Of a stretch of 64,000 bases of DNA, positions 9,885-19,660 are shown in pieces. This stretch comes from Sorex araneus (lineage: Eukaryota > Chordata > Mammalia > Eulipotyphla > Soricidae). Every line of letters starts with the position of its first letter. The stretch's first letter is position 1. The translations under genes were made by a program, and so were the position numbers. The DNA lies in contig NC_073313.1 of the NCBI RefSeq assembly GCF_027595985.1, forward strand, positions 106,349,052 through 106,413,051, in the 5' to 3' direction. The notes under the pieces are model-generated. The model was not told the origin of the DNA, ran no database searches, and saw nothing but the letters and a program-made list of their open reading frames with translations.

Positions 9885-12800
9885 AAAAGAAATGAAAGGG
9901 GAGAAATTACAGCAGATCCTTCAAAAAAATCGAACTATAATTAGTGGTTACTATAAATAACTCTATACTCTTTATAACCTAGAAGAAATGGATAAATTCT
10001 GAGACCAATGTATTCTCCCAAAACTTAGTGAGGTTGAAGTAGAAAGCCAAAACAGGCAAATTACAAGAAAATTGAAACAATTAAGAATCTTCCAAAGAAC
10101 AAAAGTCCTTGTCCAAATGGGTTTACAATGAATTCTAACAAACCTTCAAAGAAGATTTACTGACTATACTCCTTAAGCTCTTCCAAAATATTGAAGACAC
10201 AGGAATCCTATCACTTTAATGAAGCTAACATAGCATAAGTATAACATAATACTCAAAGTTGACAGAGACACATTCAGAAATGAAAATTTCAGACCAGTCT
10301 CTCTGATGGATTTCAATGTAAACATCCTTAAAAAATTTTACCTAACAGAATTCAACAGCATATCAAATAAATTATACACCCCAATCAAGTTAGATTATTC
10401 CCTGCGGTGCAAGGAAGCTTAACATAAAACATCAATTAACATAATACAGTACTTTAGTAAAAGGAAAGCTTAAAATCATATGGACATATCAATCCATTCA
10501 GAAAAAGCCTTTGACTTGATCCAATATCAATTCATGAATTTAGAAAAACCCTCAACAAAATAAGGGTGGAAGTAACCCTCTTCAAGGTAATAATGACCAT
10601 TTATAATAAGCTCACAGCCAGCATCGTACTTAATGGTGAAAAACTGCAAAAACTTTGAGCTCAGGTACAAAACAAGGATGTTAGCTCTCTCCACTTCTAT
10701 TTGTATAGTATTAGAAGTCTTGGCTATAGCAATAAAGCAAGAAAACAATCAAAGGAATCCAAATCGGAAAAGAACTCAAATTACCGTTACTTGAACATAT
10801 CATGATTATATACATAGAAGACCCTAAAGAGTCCACAAAAAGATCCTAGAAACAATAAACAAATTCAGCAATATGTCCAATTACAAAATAAATACACAAA
10901 AATTGTTTGATTCTTATATACAAAGAAAAAATTGGTGGGGAAACAAATTAGTGAGGAAACAGGAAGTCGATCCCACTTAAAATCATATCAAAAAACATCA
11001 TATATTTCGGAATCAGTTTTAAAAAAAGACGTGAGAGATCTATACCGTGATTACTTTAAAGAACTTAAGAAAAAGGTAGAAGATCTTAGGAAATGGAAAA
11101 GTATTCTATGTTCATTGGTTGGAAGAATCAATATTATTAAAATGACCGTCCTACCCAAGATATTGTATGGATTCAATGCAAAATCAGATAATATTCTTCC
11201 AAGACCTAGAAAAAGTTAATAATAAAGTTTGTTAGAATCAGAAAACACCATGAATAGTCAAAGATAAACTAAAAAATAAGAAATTGGGAGGTATTTCATT
11301 ACCTAATTTGGAACTGTATTATAAAGCTATAGTAATCAAAACTGCATGCTACTGAATTAATGATAGACTTTCTGATCTGTGGGTCAGAATCATATACCCT
11401 ATGACAAAGCTCCATATATACAGGTATTCAGTATTTCATAAAGGATCTGAGAACATGAAATGGAGTAAAGATAGCCTCTTCAACAAATGCCGAAGTGAAA
11501 AATTAGAAAACTATGTATAAGAAATTAAAGTTGTGCATAAAAAATAGAAGTCTTGGTTATAACAATCAGTCAAGAAAAAACCAAAGGCCTCCAAATTGGA
11601 AAAGAACTCAAATTATCACTACTTGAACATATACCATGAACTAATATATATATATAAGTTAGTTCAATATAGTTTAAAAAAGCTTTGGGATCTGACCAGA
11701 AACTATAAAGTACCTTAAGTAAAATATAGGCAGAACACTTAAGATTTCAACCTCAAAGTTGTCTTCAGTAATCTGATACCACTTGCAAAGGTGACATAAT
11801 CAAAAGTACACAAATGAGGCTGCATAAAATTAAAGACCTTCTGCTTGGCAAAATAAACAAAGGATAAAACTAAAAGACAGCTTTCTGAATAGGAGAAATA
11901 TTTGCATTCAACGCATCAGGTAAAGTTTTTACATCCAGAGTATGTAAAATATTCACAAAACTCAACAAAAAACAAAAAAAAACTCATCAAAAATGGACAG
12001 AGAAAATGAATAGACACGTCTCAGAGGATGACACGCGGGTGGCAGCTAGGCATATGAAAAAAATGTTCATCATCACTTATCTAGGAAATCCAGATCAGGA
12101 CAATGAGATCAGATGAGAAAATGAGATGCTGTCGCACACCAGTAAAAAGGGCAGAAAAATACTACAAACAATCTTAGTTGGCAGGGACATGGTGGAAAAG
12201 AAACTCTCACCCACTGCTGTTTGTAATGTTTCTGATACAATGACCACGGAAGACAGTATGGGGAGTTTTCAGTAAACTAAGACTGAAATGACATGTGACC
12301 CAGCAATTCCAATTTTGGACATCTATTCCTAGTACATATAAACACTCTCAAAATTACATATGCACACCATACTATTTACTTCACTCAGTACAATAGCTAA
12401 GATGCAATCAATGTAGGTGTCCATCCACAAATTAATGGATTATGAATATGTGGTATATATACACAGTGAAATACTATCTAGCTGCGAAGAAGAGTGAAAT
12501 TATGCATTTTGCTGCAACCTGGTTGGAACTGGATGATATGTTGAGTGAAGTAAGCCAGAAGGAAAAGACAAACACAGAATGGCCTCACTTGCTGGATGGG
12601 AAATGTGTTGTAGTAAAACAGGGGGTGCCTAGATCACCCTTGGCCTGTGTTTAGAATAGAAAGATGGAGAGGAAAGAAAATCTGGTGTGTATGTGGGGCA
12701 GTGGGGAGAATCTAATGGGAAGAAAGAGGTTAACAGGCATCAGGGTTTCAGTTATACTGATGATATGGGTGAAAGGTGTAGCCATATGTCCAAATCAAAA

Positions 12801-13000
12801 TCTCCACAAAGGTGAAAGCATGAGATATAAGTTGCAACCACTAACTGTCAGTTTGACAATTGGGTATAGGGTGACTTCTGGGGTGGGGAGGGAATATGGC
12901 AACATTGGTGGAGGGAAATTGACACTGATGGTGAGTTTGTTGTTGAAATATCAGCATAAAATTCAACTTTAAGTAACTTTGTAAATCATAATTCTTTAAT
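9885..13000 (+). mobile_element. Old L1, ORF2 and 3' UTR, internally rearranged
   Basis: ORF2 landmarks run in order on the plus strand: the KSPCPNGFTMNSNKPSKKIY-like block near 10100, reverse transcriptase blocks to 10800, VRDLYRDYFKELKKKVEDLRKW (11025-11095), the LPNLELYYKAIVIKTAC block (about 11300), and the tail block TVKYYLAAKKSEIMHFAATW near 12450. A diverged 3' UTR ends at about 13000. A reverse transcriptase segment (about 10695-10795) occurs a second time at about 11545-11640, out of order, so the element is rearranged. Numerous stops and frameshifts make it non-coding. Confidence 0.82.
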
Positions 13001-13230
13001 AACTGTCATCCTGTTGCTCATCGATTGTTTGAGTGAGCACCAGTAACATCTCTCATTGAGATACTTATTGTTACTGTTTTGGGCATATCCAATACGCACG
13101 GGTAGCTTGCCAGGCTCTGCCTTGTGGGCTCGATACTCTTCGTAGCTTGCCGGGCTCTCCAAGAGGGGCAGAGGAATCAAATTCGGGTTGGTCACGTGAA
13201 AGGTGAACACCCAACCGCTGAGCTATCACA
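13001..13230 (-). mobile_element. RTE-tailed SINE, nearly full length
   Basis: On the minus strand: tRNA-like head GTGATAGCTCAGCGGTTGGG, B box GAATTTGATTCC, the linker GAGAGCCCGGCAAGCTACGA, GGCAGAGCCTGGCAAGCTAC, CCAAAACAGTAACAATAAG, and the tail AGATGTTACTGGTGCTCACT then AACAATCGATGAGCAACAGG ending ATGACAGTT. It has no poly(A). The tail is the segment shared with the RTE LINE at 24513-24829. The head carries the CCTTTCACGTG variant. Confidence 0.9.
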
Positions 13231-13274
13231 AATTAAAAAAGTTTCATAATCACCCACTAAAAAAGAATAATACT

Positions 13275-13522
13275 GCCTGGAGCCATCTTGCTGCACTTAG
13301 CATTGAAGAAAGATGGTGGGCATGACAACACCAGAGAATTCCCCGGGCTCCATACCGACCTGGTATCTCCGGGACCCCCAGATGGAACAGGTGCAGTCTC
13401 CCCTCCTTCTCCAGATGGAATCCCGGGGACCATGAGCTTTTGCAAGCATGGCTCTGGTATGTGACTACCGGAATATTCCTCTGAACCATGCAGCCGCTTA
13501 TCCAGCCGTGCAACCTTTCCTG

Positions 13523-13582
<60 letters not shown>

Positions 13583-14457
13583 AAGTGAGCAATGGAAAAT
13601 AAATGATCTAGCATCTGCCCCAGCCCAAAACTAGAGAGAGAGAGGCACAAGATGGGGGGGGGGTGGAACCGGCCCATCTTCCTGCCCCAACGAGGCCGAG
13701 TTGCTGCCCACAAACGGCTCCTGGCTCCTGAATGGCCATGATCCCAGAGGCACACAAAACAATCTTGGAACCCAGTGACTTTTGGCAAAATGCATCTGGA
13801 CTGAGCATTAAACTATGGTGCTGTACCACCCCAGATGTGGAAAGGTGTTTGTCCCTTCCACCGATTTTCCCTGGCGGCGTGGTGGTCACCACCTTTTCAG
13901 AGCCTATTGGACAGCCAGGCATGATACTGCAGTGACATGACACTCAGGGCCTCAAGGAATAGGGGTGGAACTATCCCTTCTCCCTGCCCCAATGAGGTCC
14001 TGAGTTGCCACACCGAACGACTCCTGGTTCCTGAAAGGCAATGATCCCAGAGGCACACAAAACAATCTCAGAACTCAGCAGCTTTTGGAAGAAATCTCTC
14101 CAGATTTATTATTAAAATATCAGAAATCCAAAATGCTCTTTCATATCAGCAATGGAAAGCAAATTATCTAATGATGCCTTTTCAGCAGGTCTGAATGTTG
14201 GGGAAAATTCCAAATAATAATGGTGAATCTTTTGTCGAAATACTGAATGTGATCAAAGCGGAGAGAGAATAAGGTGGAAATCATCTGCTACTTAGGCGAG
14301 GGGAGGGGCGGGATGGGGGGTTTACTGGGGTTCTTGGTGGTGGAGAGTGTGCACTGGTGAGGGGATGGGTGTTTGATCATTTTATGACTGAGACTTAGAC
14401 TGGAAAGCTTTGTAACTGTTCTCATGGTGATTCAATTAAAAAATAAAGTATAAAAAT
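13275..14457 (+). mobile_element. Composite non-autonomous L1-tailed retroelement, with TSD
   Basis: This 1.18-kb element is flanked by a 16-bp TSD, AAAAAAGAATAATACT (13259-13274) and AAAAAAGAGTAATACT (14458-14473), one mismatch. It begins GCCTGGAGCCATCTTGCTGC. Its order is: a GC-rich 5' part with GGAATCCCGGGGACCATGAG; a (TA)n tract (13525-13580); a roughly 305-bp unit present twice (from about 13667 and about 13971, both containing GATCCCAGAGGCACACAAAA); a GTCTGAATGTTGGGGAAAAT module; and an L1-type 3' end (G-rich tract, GTGCACTGGTGAGGGGATGG, TGATTCAATTAAAAAATAAA). No ORF of substance is present, so it depends on L1 in trans. Parts of the body resemble 21344-22519 and 55081-55817, which establishes a family. 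Confidence 0.85.
13525..13580. repeat. (TA)n microsatellite
   Basis: About 28 uninterrupted TA units lie inside the composite element. The matching point of the copy at 21344-22519 is only CCTGATATACAAAATATATG, so the array expanded after insertion or in this source lineage. Confidence 0.97.
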
Positions 14458-14474
14458 AAAAAAGAGTAATACTT

Positions 14475-15650
14475 TCTATAGACTTGTTGTAAATAGCCAT
14501 TGCCATCTTAAAGAAGGTTCCTTGTACTCAGATTTTATTGAGGGTTTTTATCATAAATTGTTGTTGGATCTTGTCATATGCTTTCACTGCACCAATTGAT
14601 ATTATCTTGTGATTTTTGTTTTCCTTTTACTGATGTGGTGTATTATGTTAATTCATTTATGTATACTGCACCGTCCTCACATCCTTGGCTTTTTTTCACG
14701 CTTGGTGGTGGTATATTAACTTTGTGCTGTTGGATTCTGTTTGTCAGTAATTTGTTAAGCATTTTTACATTGATGGTATTCAAAGAGATTGGGATGAGGT
14801 TTTGTTTCTAATTTTATTTTCATAAGGTTGGTCACATTAATTGATTACATACAATAGTTCAACTCCAATCCCATTACCATTACACCTTCCCACTGCCATT
14901 ACACTTTCCCACTGCCATTATTTCAAAATTTCCCACCACTATTCAAGCCTGCCTGGCACAGAAATATTTTAGATAATTTATTTTGTATTGTTTATTATGA
15001 ATATCATGGCAGGTCATGCAGCCATCAAAGTGGCTGCACGTTCCTGGAATTCTAAATATGTAAATGATTGGGATCAAAAGAAATCTTTATAGGGAGCTAA
15101 TCCATTTTGAGATTGATTTGTGGTCTCTGGATCAAGGCCGGTGAATCATGCACTTAAATATGGCCTGGAGGCAGTTCATGAACATGACAGCCAGGATCCC
15201 AAAGTGGCTGGGAGACAGGAAGAGACTAACCGTCACCTCTGCCATGTGGCTGCCATCTTCAGAAACTGTTCCCACATACCTGGGTTTTTCATCTGAAAGT
15301 TTGTGGCCACCATGGTTTCATCTGGAGTGGGCAGAGAGGGAACACCCGCTCCATCAGTGGTACCCCATTGAAATCCAGTCTGCACAGGGTCCGGAGAGAT
15401 CTCCAGCGAGCTGCTGTCTTCCGGGATTCACTGCTGAGTCATGGGCTTAAGTTTATTTTTTTCTTTTCAGAAATGTCTCTGTCTGTTCTGACTATATGTG
15501 AAATATTAGCTTTGTAGAAGGTGTTAGGAAGGATTCCTGTTTCTTCAGTATTGGAAGATCTTAAGGATCAATGACAAAAACTCTTCTCTAAAGATTTGAT
15601 AAAACTCATCAGTAAAAAATCTGGACTAGAATTTGTTTTCCAACATTTAA
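14475..15650 (-). mobile_element. Old antisense L1 ORF2, split by a composite element
   Basis: Antisense ORF2 blocks appear on both sides of 14812-15449: GGATCTTGTCATATGCTTTC, the GATATTATCTTGTGATTTTT block and the CACATCCTTGGCTTTTTTTC block on the left, then CAGTATTGGAAGATCTTAAG and TCTGGACTAGAATTTGTTTT on the right. Heavily diverged and non-coding. Confidence 0.7.
14812..15449 (-). mobile_element. Older composite element (family B), antisense
   Basis: On the minus strand it runs from a GC-rich 5' part (CTCAGCAGTGAATCCCGGAA, GCCACATGGCAGAGGTGACG) to AATAAACAATACAAAATAAA, a simple GGCAGTGGGAAGGTGTAATG repeat and the end TATGTAATCAATTAATGTGA / CCAACCTTATGAAAAT. The copy at 28690-29450 shares the ACAATACAAAATA block and the TGTAATCAA...ACCTTATAAAAT end. 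It sits inside old L1. Possible TSD-like flanks (AATTTTATTTTC and AAGTTTATTTTT) are weak. Confidence 0.55.
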
Positions 15651-16267
15651 TTTCATTAAAGCACCATGAGTTACAATGTTATTTATAGTTGGGTTTTTGC
15701 CATAAAATGTTCCATCACTAATCCTACCACCGGTATTAACTTCTCTCCCACCAGTCTTTCCAGGTTCCCTCTACGACCCGCTCCTCTGACCCAGTCTGCC
15801 CCTTGACAGGCACTTTTGAAATGTGGTTATTAAAGTTTGGGTCTCACAATTTCAGCGCTGTTGACTCTGTGGGCTGAATATTTAACTCTACCATGTCTTA
15901 ACACAAGTGATATACCTGAATCCCCGTGTGCCCCGTTCCAATTCTAATCTCTCTTATCTCCTTCCCTATCACTCTATTTATTTTGTTCTCCTTATACTCT
16001 GGGGTCAATGGTAATCTAGGCATCTCTAATTTAAACCACTGCATTTATTCATCCAGTAACTCTTAAGTACCGCATATAAATGATATTATCCTGTGTTTGT
16101 CTTTCTTCTTCTGGCTTACTTCATTTAACATGTCTTCCAGTTCCATCCATGTTGAAGCAAAATGCATGATCTAGTCATTCCTCGTAGCTGTATAATATTT
16201 CTTTGGGTATATAAACCACATCTTTATAAGCCACTGATCTCTTCTTGGACATCTAGGTATGTTTGGG

Positions 16268-16590
16268 AACAGTTTTTCCCCAACATGCCCAAACACGTTG
16301 TGCACTGGGTCCAGGCAGATATGGAGCAAAGGATGACAGGCTCACAGAGAGATCACTCCAGGAGACAGCTGATGGTCGCTAACTTTATTGCCAAGTACAT
16401 ACATATTTTATAGAGGGTCTTGGCTTAAGAGGATGGTCCAATCACATAAAACTTAACATTACTGAACTATCATCTTTACAACTCTGTTTTGCCAGGGTCC
16501 AATCCCAATTAGCACTAGATGCTGCAGTTAGGAAAGACTCTTGAGGAATATGAGACTAACCTTAGATATTAAGAATAGTAGGTGGTGATT
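16268..16590 (-). mobile_element. Probable LTR fragment, antisense
   Basis: On the minus strand CTCTATAAAATATG is a TATA box, CTTGGCAATAAAGTTAGCG is a polyadenylation signal 20-30 bases downstream, and a roughly 110-bp U5-like segment follows (CTGTCTCCTGGAGTGATCTC, then CATATCTGCCTGGACCCAGT). It interrupts antisense L1 between GTTTTTCCCC and AAATCTTAGC. GGTGATTTAAAT occurs twice at its right edge. Ends are approximate. Confidence 0.5.
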
Positions 16591-16872
16591 TAAATTAGGA
16601 GGTGATTTAAATCTTAGCTATTGTACTGACTGCTGTAATGGATAATGATGTGTATACGTCCTTTTGAATGATTTTTTTTTCTGTACTGGAATAGAAACCC
16701 AAAAGAGTCATTGCTTGGTTGTAAAGTAGCTTAATTTTACATTTAGAGAGTCCCCCTTACATAGGGGTTGAACCACAAAACATTCCTGCCAGCAGTGGAT
16801 GAGAGTTTCTTTTTTTCATCAATGAATCAAATTATCAAGAGTCAGGAGATTTTTACCATAAAAATTTCAAGA

Positions 16873-16999
16873 GTGCTCGCTTCGGCAGCACATATACTAA
16901 AATTGGGACGATACAGAGAAGATTAGCATGGCCCCTGCGCAAGGATGACACGCAAATTCGTGAAGCGTTCCATATTTTTAAGTGGAGAACTATTGAAAA
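16873..16999 (+). ncRNA. RNU6: U6 snRNA retrocopy with short 3' chimeric tail
   Basis: Positions 16873-16979 match mammalian U6 snRNA over its whole 107 nt, from GTGCTCGCTTCGGCAGCACA to CCATATTTTT. By memory of the U6 sequence I count one substitution, GGGACGAT for GGAACGAT. U6 is the catalytic-core RNA of the spliceosome. This copy is flanked by a 12-bp TSD AAAATTTCAAGA (16861-16872 and 17000-17011) and has 16 extra bases (AAGTGGAGAACTATTG) and an A run after the U6 end. The sequence upstream is L1, with no TATA box near -25 and no proximal element near -50, so a functional Pol III promoter is not visible. It is a processed pseudogene. Confidence 0.95.
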
Positions 17000-17511
17000 A
17001 AAATTTCAAGAACACTTAAGAAGAAATAAAAGAAGGACTTATAGAATGGAAAAATATTCCATTCTCTTGAATTGGAAGAATCAAAATTGTCAAAATATTC
17101 ATCTTACCTAAACTACTATGTAGATTTAATGAAATACCTATCCAACTTCAAATGGCATTCTCCAATGACTTAGGATGGTTCACAGTAAAGTTTGTATGGA
17201 ATCATCAAAGGCCCCAAAATAGCCAAATCCATACTGAAAAATAAGAAACTGGGGGATATCGCATTACCTAACTTGAATATATACTATAAATCCATAGTGA
17301 TCAAAACAGCATGGTATAAGAAGATGGATAGACTCTTTGATCAATATGTCAAAACAGAACATCCAAGAACACACCCCTACATATTTGTCAGCTATTTTAT
17401 GCCAAAGGTGCTGAAAGCATGAAGTATAGTAAATAAAGCCTCTTCACCAAGTGGTGCTTGAACACCTTGATAACCAAGTGTACCAGGACTTTAATTTGGT
17501 AGAAAATTCTT

Positions 17512-17770
17512 TTTTTGTGTGAAGTAACAGATTTTATTCAGAGGTTTCTGAGGGAGGGAGGAAGGGATAAGTGTGAGAGAAAAATAGGTAACACACTCAA
17601 GGGAGAACACGGGCTTCTCCGAGGGTGGAGGAAGCCCCTACACATAACCGAGCTTTAGACACAAAAGTATGAAAGCATGAAAGTACACATCTCAAGAGGA
17701 GAGATGCGGGCAACACATGTGCTCGGCCATGTGGGCACAAGCAGCACACGGGCTCAGGCAGCATATGCGC
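17512..17770 (-). mobile_element. Retroposed LTR-like transcript, with TSD
   Basis: The TSD TGGTAGAAAATTCTT is perfect over 15 bp (17497-17511 and 17771-17785). On the minus strand the insert begins GCGCATATGCTGCCTGAGCC and ends CTGAATAAAATCTGTTACTT, then an A run. A polyadenylation signal, an A tail and a long TSD show L1-mediated retroposition of a polyadenylated RNA, not integrase-mediated LTR insertion. The 3' part resembles 17957-18141 and 1655-1880. Confidence 0.75.
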
Positions 17771-17956
17771 TGGTAGAAAATTCTTAATTAATCTTTCAGT
17801 TTCCTTGCTTGTTATTGGACTGTTGAGGCTACTTCCCCTCCATTCAGTTTTTGAATATTATACGTTTCTAAGAATCTATTTCTTCTAGACTCTCCAACTT
17901 AACTAAGTAGAATTGTTCATATTACGCTCTCATGATGTCTTGGGTTTCTGAGGGTT

Positions 17957-18141
17957 CAAATATTTTTTGTAAAAAGGAAAAGTTTTATTGACTCATATTT
18001 AGAAATATGCAAAGGGACAGAAAAAAAGAATATAGGCTTTTCCAGAGATTAAATAAACGAACAAAGAAACATACATGTTCAAGCAAGACAAGCAAGCAAA
18101 AAGTGTTCAAGGAAGAACAGGGACTTGAAGTGCAAGCTGGA
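17957..18141 (-). mobile_element. Second retroposed LTR-like transcript, with TSD
   Basis: TSD TTTCTGAGGGTT is perfect over 12 bp (17945-17956 and 18142-18153) within old L1. On the minus strand the insert has TTCTTCCTTGAACAC, then GAGTCAATAAAACTTTTCC and an A-rich tail. Same family and same polyadenylation point as 1655-1880 and probably 17512-17770. Confidence 0.72.
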
Positions 18142-19005
18142 TTTCTGAGGGTTTGTTGTAATTTCTCCCCTTTAATTTCTGATACTATTTATTTTGGTAC
18201 TATCTCTTTTTTCCCCTCATGGTTCTAGCCAGATGTTTGGCTATATTGTTTATTCATTTTGAGGAACAAGTCTCTGGTTTCATTGATTCTATTAAATTAC
18301 ATTCTTAGTTTCTGTATCATGGATTTGTTTCTGATTTTTACTATTTCCTTCCTTCTGCTGGTCCTTTGGTTCATTTGTTATTTGTTCTCAAGATGATTGG
18401 GGTTTTCATTTAGGTTGTTGAATTTATCTTTTTTTCTTTTCTAATGTATGCTATGCATTTCCCTATAATCATGGCTTTTGTTGGGTCCCACACATTTTGA
18501 TAATTTGTTAATTATCATTAGTCTCAAGGAATTGTTTTTATCACTTCCTACTTACTTTTCCTTTTTGATCCAGCTGTTATTTAGTAGTGTGTTGTTCAGT
18601 GTCCAGGTATTACAGCTTCTCCACATTGTATTTTTATGATTCATTTACTTCTCTATGGCACTTTGGTCTGAAAAGTTACCAGATATGATTTTTATATTTG
18701 TGAATATATATAGATTTGCCTTATGCTCTAATATGTGATCTGTCCTTGAGAATTTTGTAGAGAATACACATTATGTGAATTAGGCTTTTTGAGGATATAA
18801 GACCCCATATATATTCACTAGTTCCAGCTCTTCTAGTTCTTATTTTAGTGTTCTTATGTATTACTGACATTCTGTCTACTTGATCAATCCAATGGTGACT
18901 GGTGTGTTGAAATCCCCCACTACAATTGTGTTTCCATTGATATATTTCTTGTTTAGTGAGCAAAATCCTTAAAAATTTTGCTGATTCTATAAATAATCAC
19001 TTCTA

Positions 19006-19597
19006 TTACTTGTCACATTTGTGATCTTCAATTTGCTTGAGTGGGTGCCAGTAATGTCTCCATTCATCCCTGTCACGTGCTTGTGTAGCCCAATGATATC
19101 TGCTCACTCCAGGAACAGGAAGAGCCTCAAACCATTTATTCAGGGTTTTGACAAATAAGTCTGACTATCTCGTTGGTGGGCGGCCAGACATCCCGTGGAA
19201 TCCAGTCAGTAACAGCTCTAGTCCAGCGGTCATCTCTGAATCGCATTATGTGTCCGGCCCATCTGGTTTTTGACGCCTTTGCAAACGAGACAGCGTTCCT
19301 GATTCTTGACCATTGACGAAGTTCGGAACTCCAGATTCCTTCTCTCACTTGAGTAAAATGTGATACGCCTAGCATAACTCTTTCGATTCCTCTTTAGGAT
19401 ATCCGAATAGCATTCTCATCCTGTTTTTGTAGGGCCGGATCTCTGAGGCATATGTTAGTGCAGGAAGAATGGTGGAGTCGAAAAGATGTGCCCGAAGCCG
19501 GATGTTCTTTGTCCTCTTCTTCGATGTTCTTGAAGGCATTCCACACTGCTCTCTTCCTCCTGCGCAGTTCTGGTGCTGTCTGGTGCCGGGATGTCAA
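19006..19597 (-). pseudogene. RTE-clade LINE, ORF2 C-terminal region, broken
   Basis: Minus-strand translation gives blocks typical of the region after the reverse transcriptase in RTE-clade LINEs: LRRRKRAVWNAFKNIEE, SFAKASKTRWAGHIMRFRDD, RWTRAVTDWIPRDV, then in another frame KWFEALPVPGVSRYHWATQA, RDRDEWRHYWHPLKQIEDHK and CDK with stop TAA at 19008-19006. The frame is lost near 19190, where about ten bases between DV and the GRPPT-like block appear deleted, and again around 19375-19395. The RT and endonuclease domains are absent (5' truncated). Only a few bases follow the stop, so this LINE has almost no 3' UTR, as is usual in the clade. It lies in old antisense L1. Confidence 0.85.
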
Positions 19598-19638
19598 AAG
19601 AGATATATATATATATATATATCTCTTTTGACATCCCG
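19587..19638. repeat. Perfect AT-cored palindrome built from RTE sequence
   Basis: CGGGATGTCAAAAGAGAT (19587-19604) is exactly inverted as ATCTCTTTTGACATCCCG (19621-19638) around an (AT)n centre. The right arm with the adjoining GTGGAATC is the antisense of the RTE segment coding WIPRDVKR. The structure is a 52-bp hairpin at the 5' edge of the RTE fragment. Confidence 0.9.
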
Positions 19639-19660
19639 TGGAATCAATATATATATATAT

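Larger units (their letters stand above)
15655..17496. mobile_element. Old twin-primed L1 (antisense 3' half, sense 5' half)
   Basis: From 15655 to about 16830 the minus strand reads L1 3' UTR then ORF2 C-terminus (TGTTCCATCACTAATCCTAC at the 3' UTR, CTTAGCTATTGTACTGACTG near 16618, CCAGCAGTGGATGAGAG near 16790). From about 16835 to 17496 the plus strand reads an upstream part of ORF2 (the VKFVWNHQRP block, GDIALPNLNIYYKSIVIKTAWYKK, then NKWCW-like TTCACCAAGTGGTGCTTG). An inverted upstream segment joined to a normal 3' segment is the signature of twin priming. It was later hit by an LTR (16268-16590) and a U6 retrocopy (16873-16999). Confidence 0.65.

Noticed and set aside
13257..13943. Overlapping minus-strand frames of 96-111 codons with IYIYIY
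   Set aside because: They cross the (TA)n array and composite element antisense. No conservation of frame in the sister copies.
16873..16979. Functional U6 snRNA gene
   Set aside because: TSD, A run and lack of TATA and proximal elements in the upstream L1 sequence indicate a retrocopy.
17512..17770. Ordinary solo LTR insertion
   Set aside because: The 15-bp TSD and A tail fit L1-mediated retroposition, not integrase.
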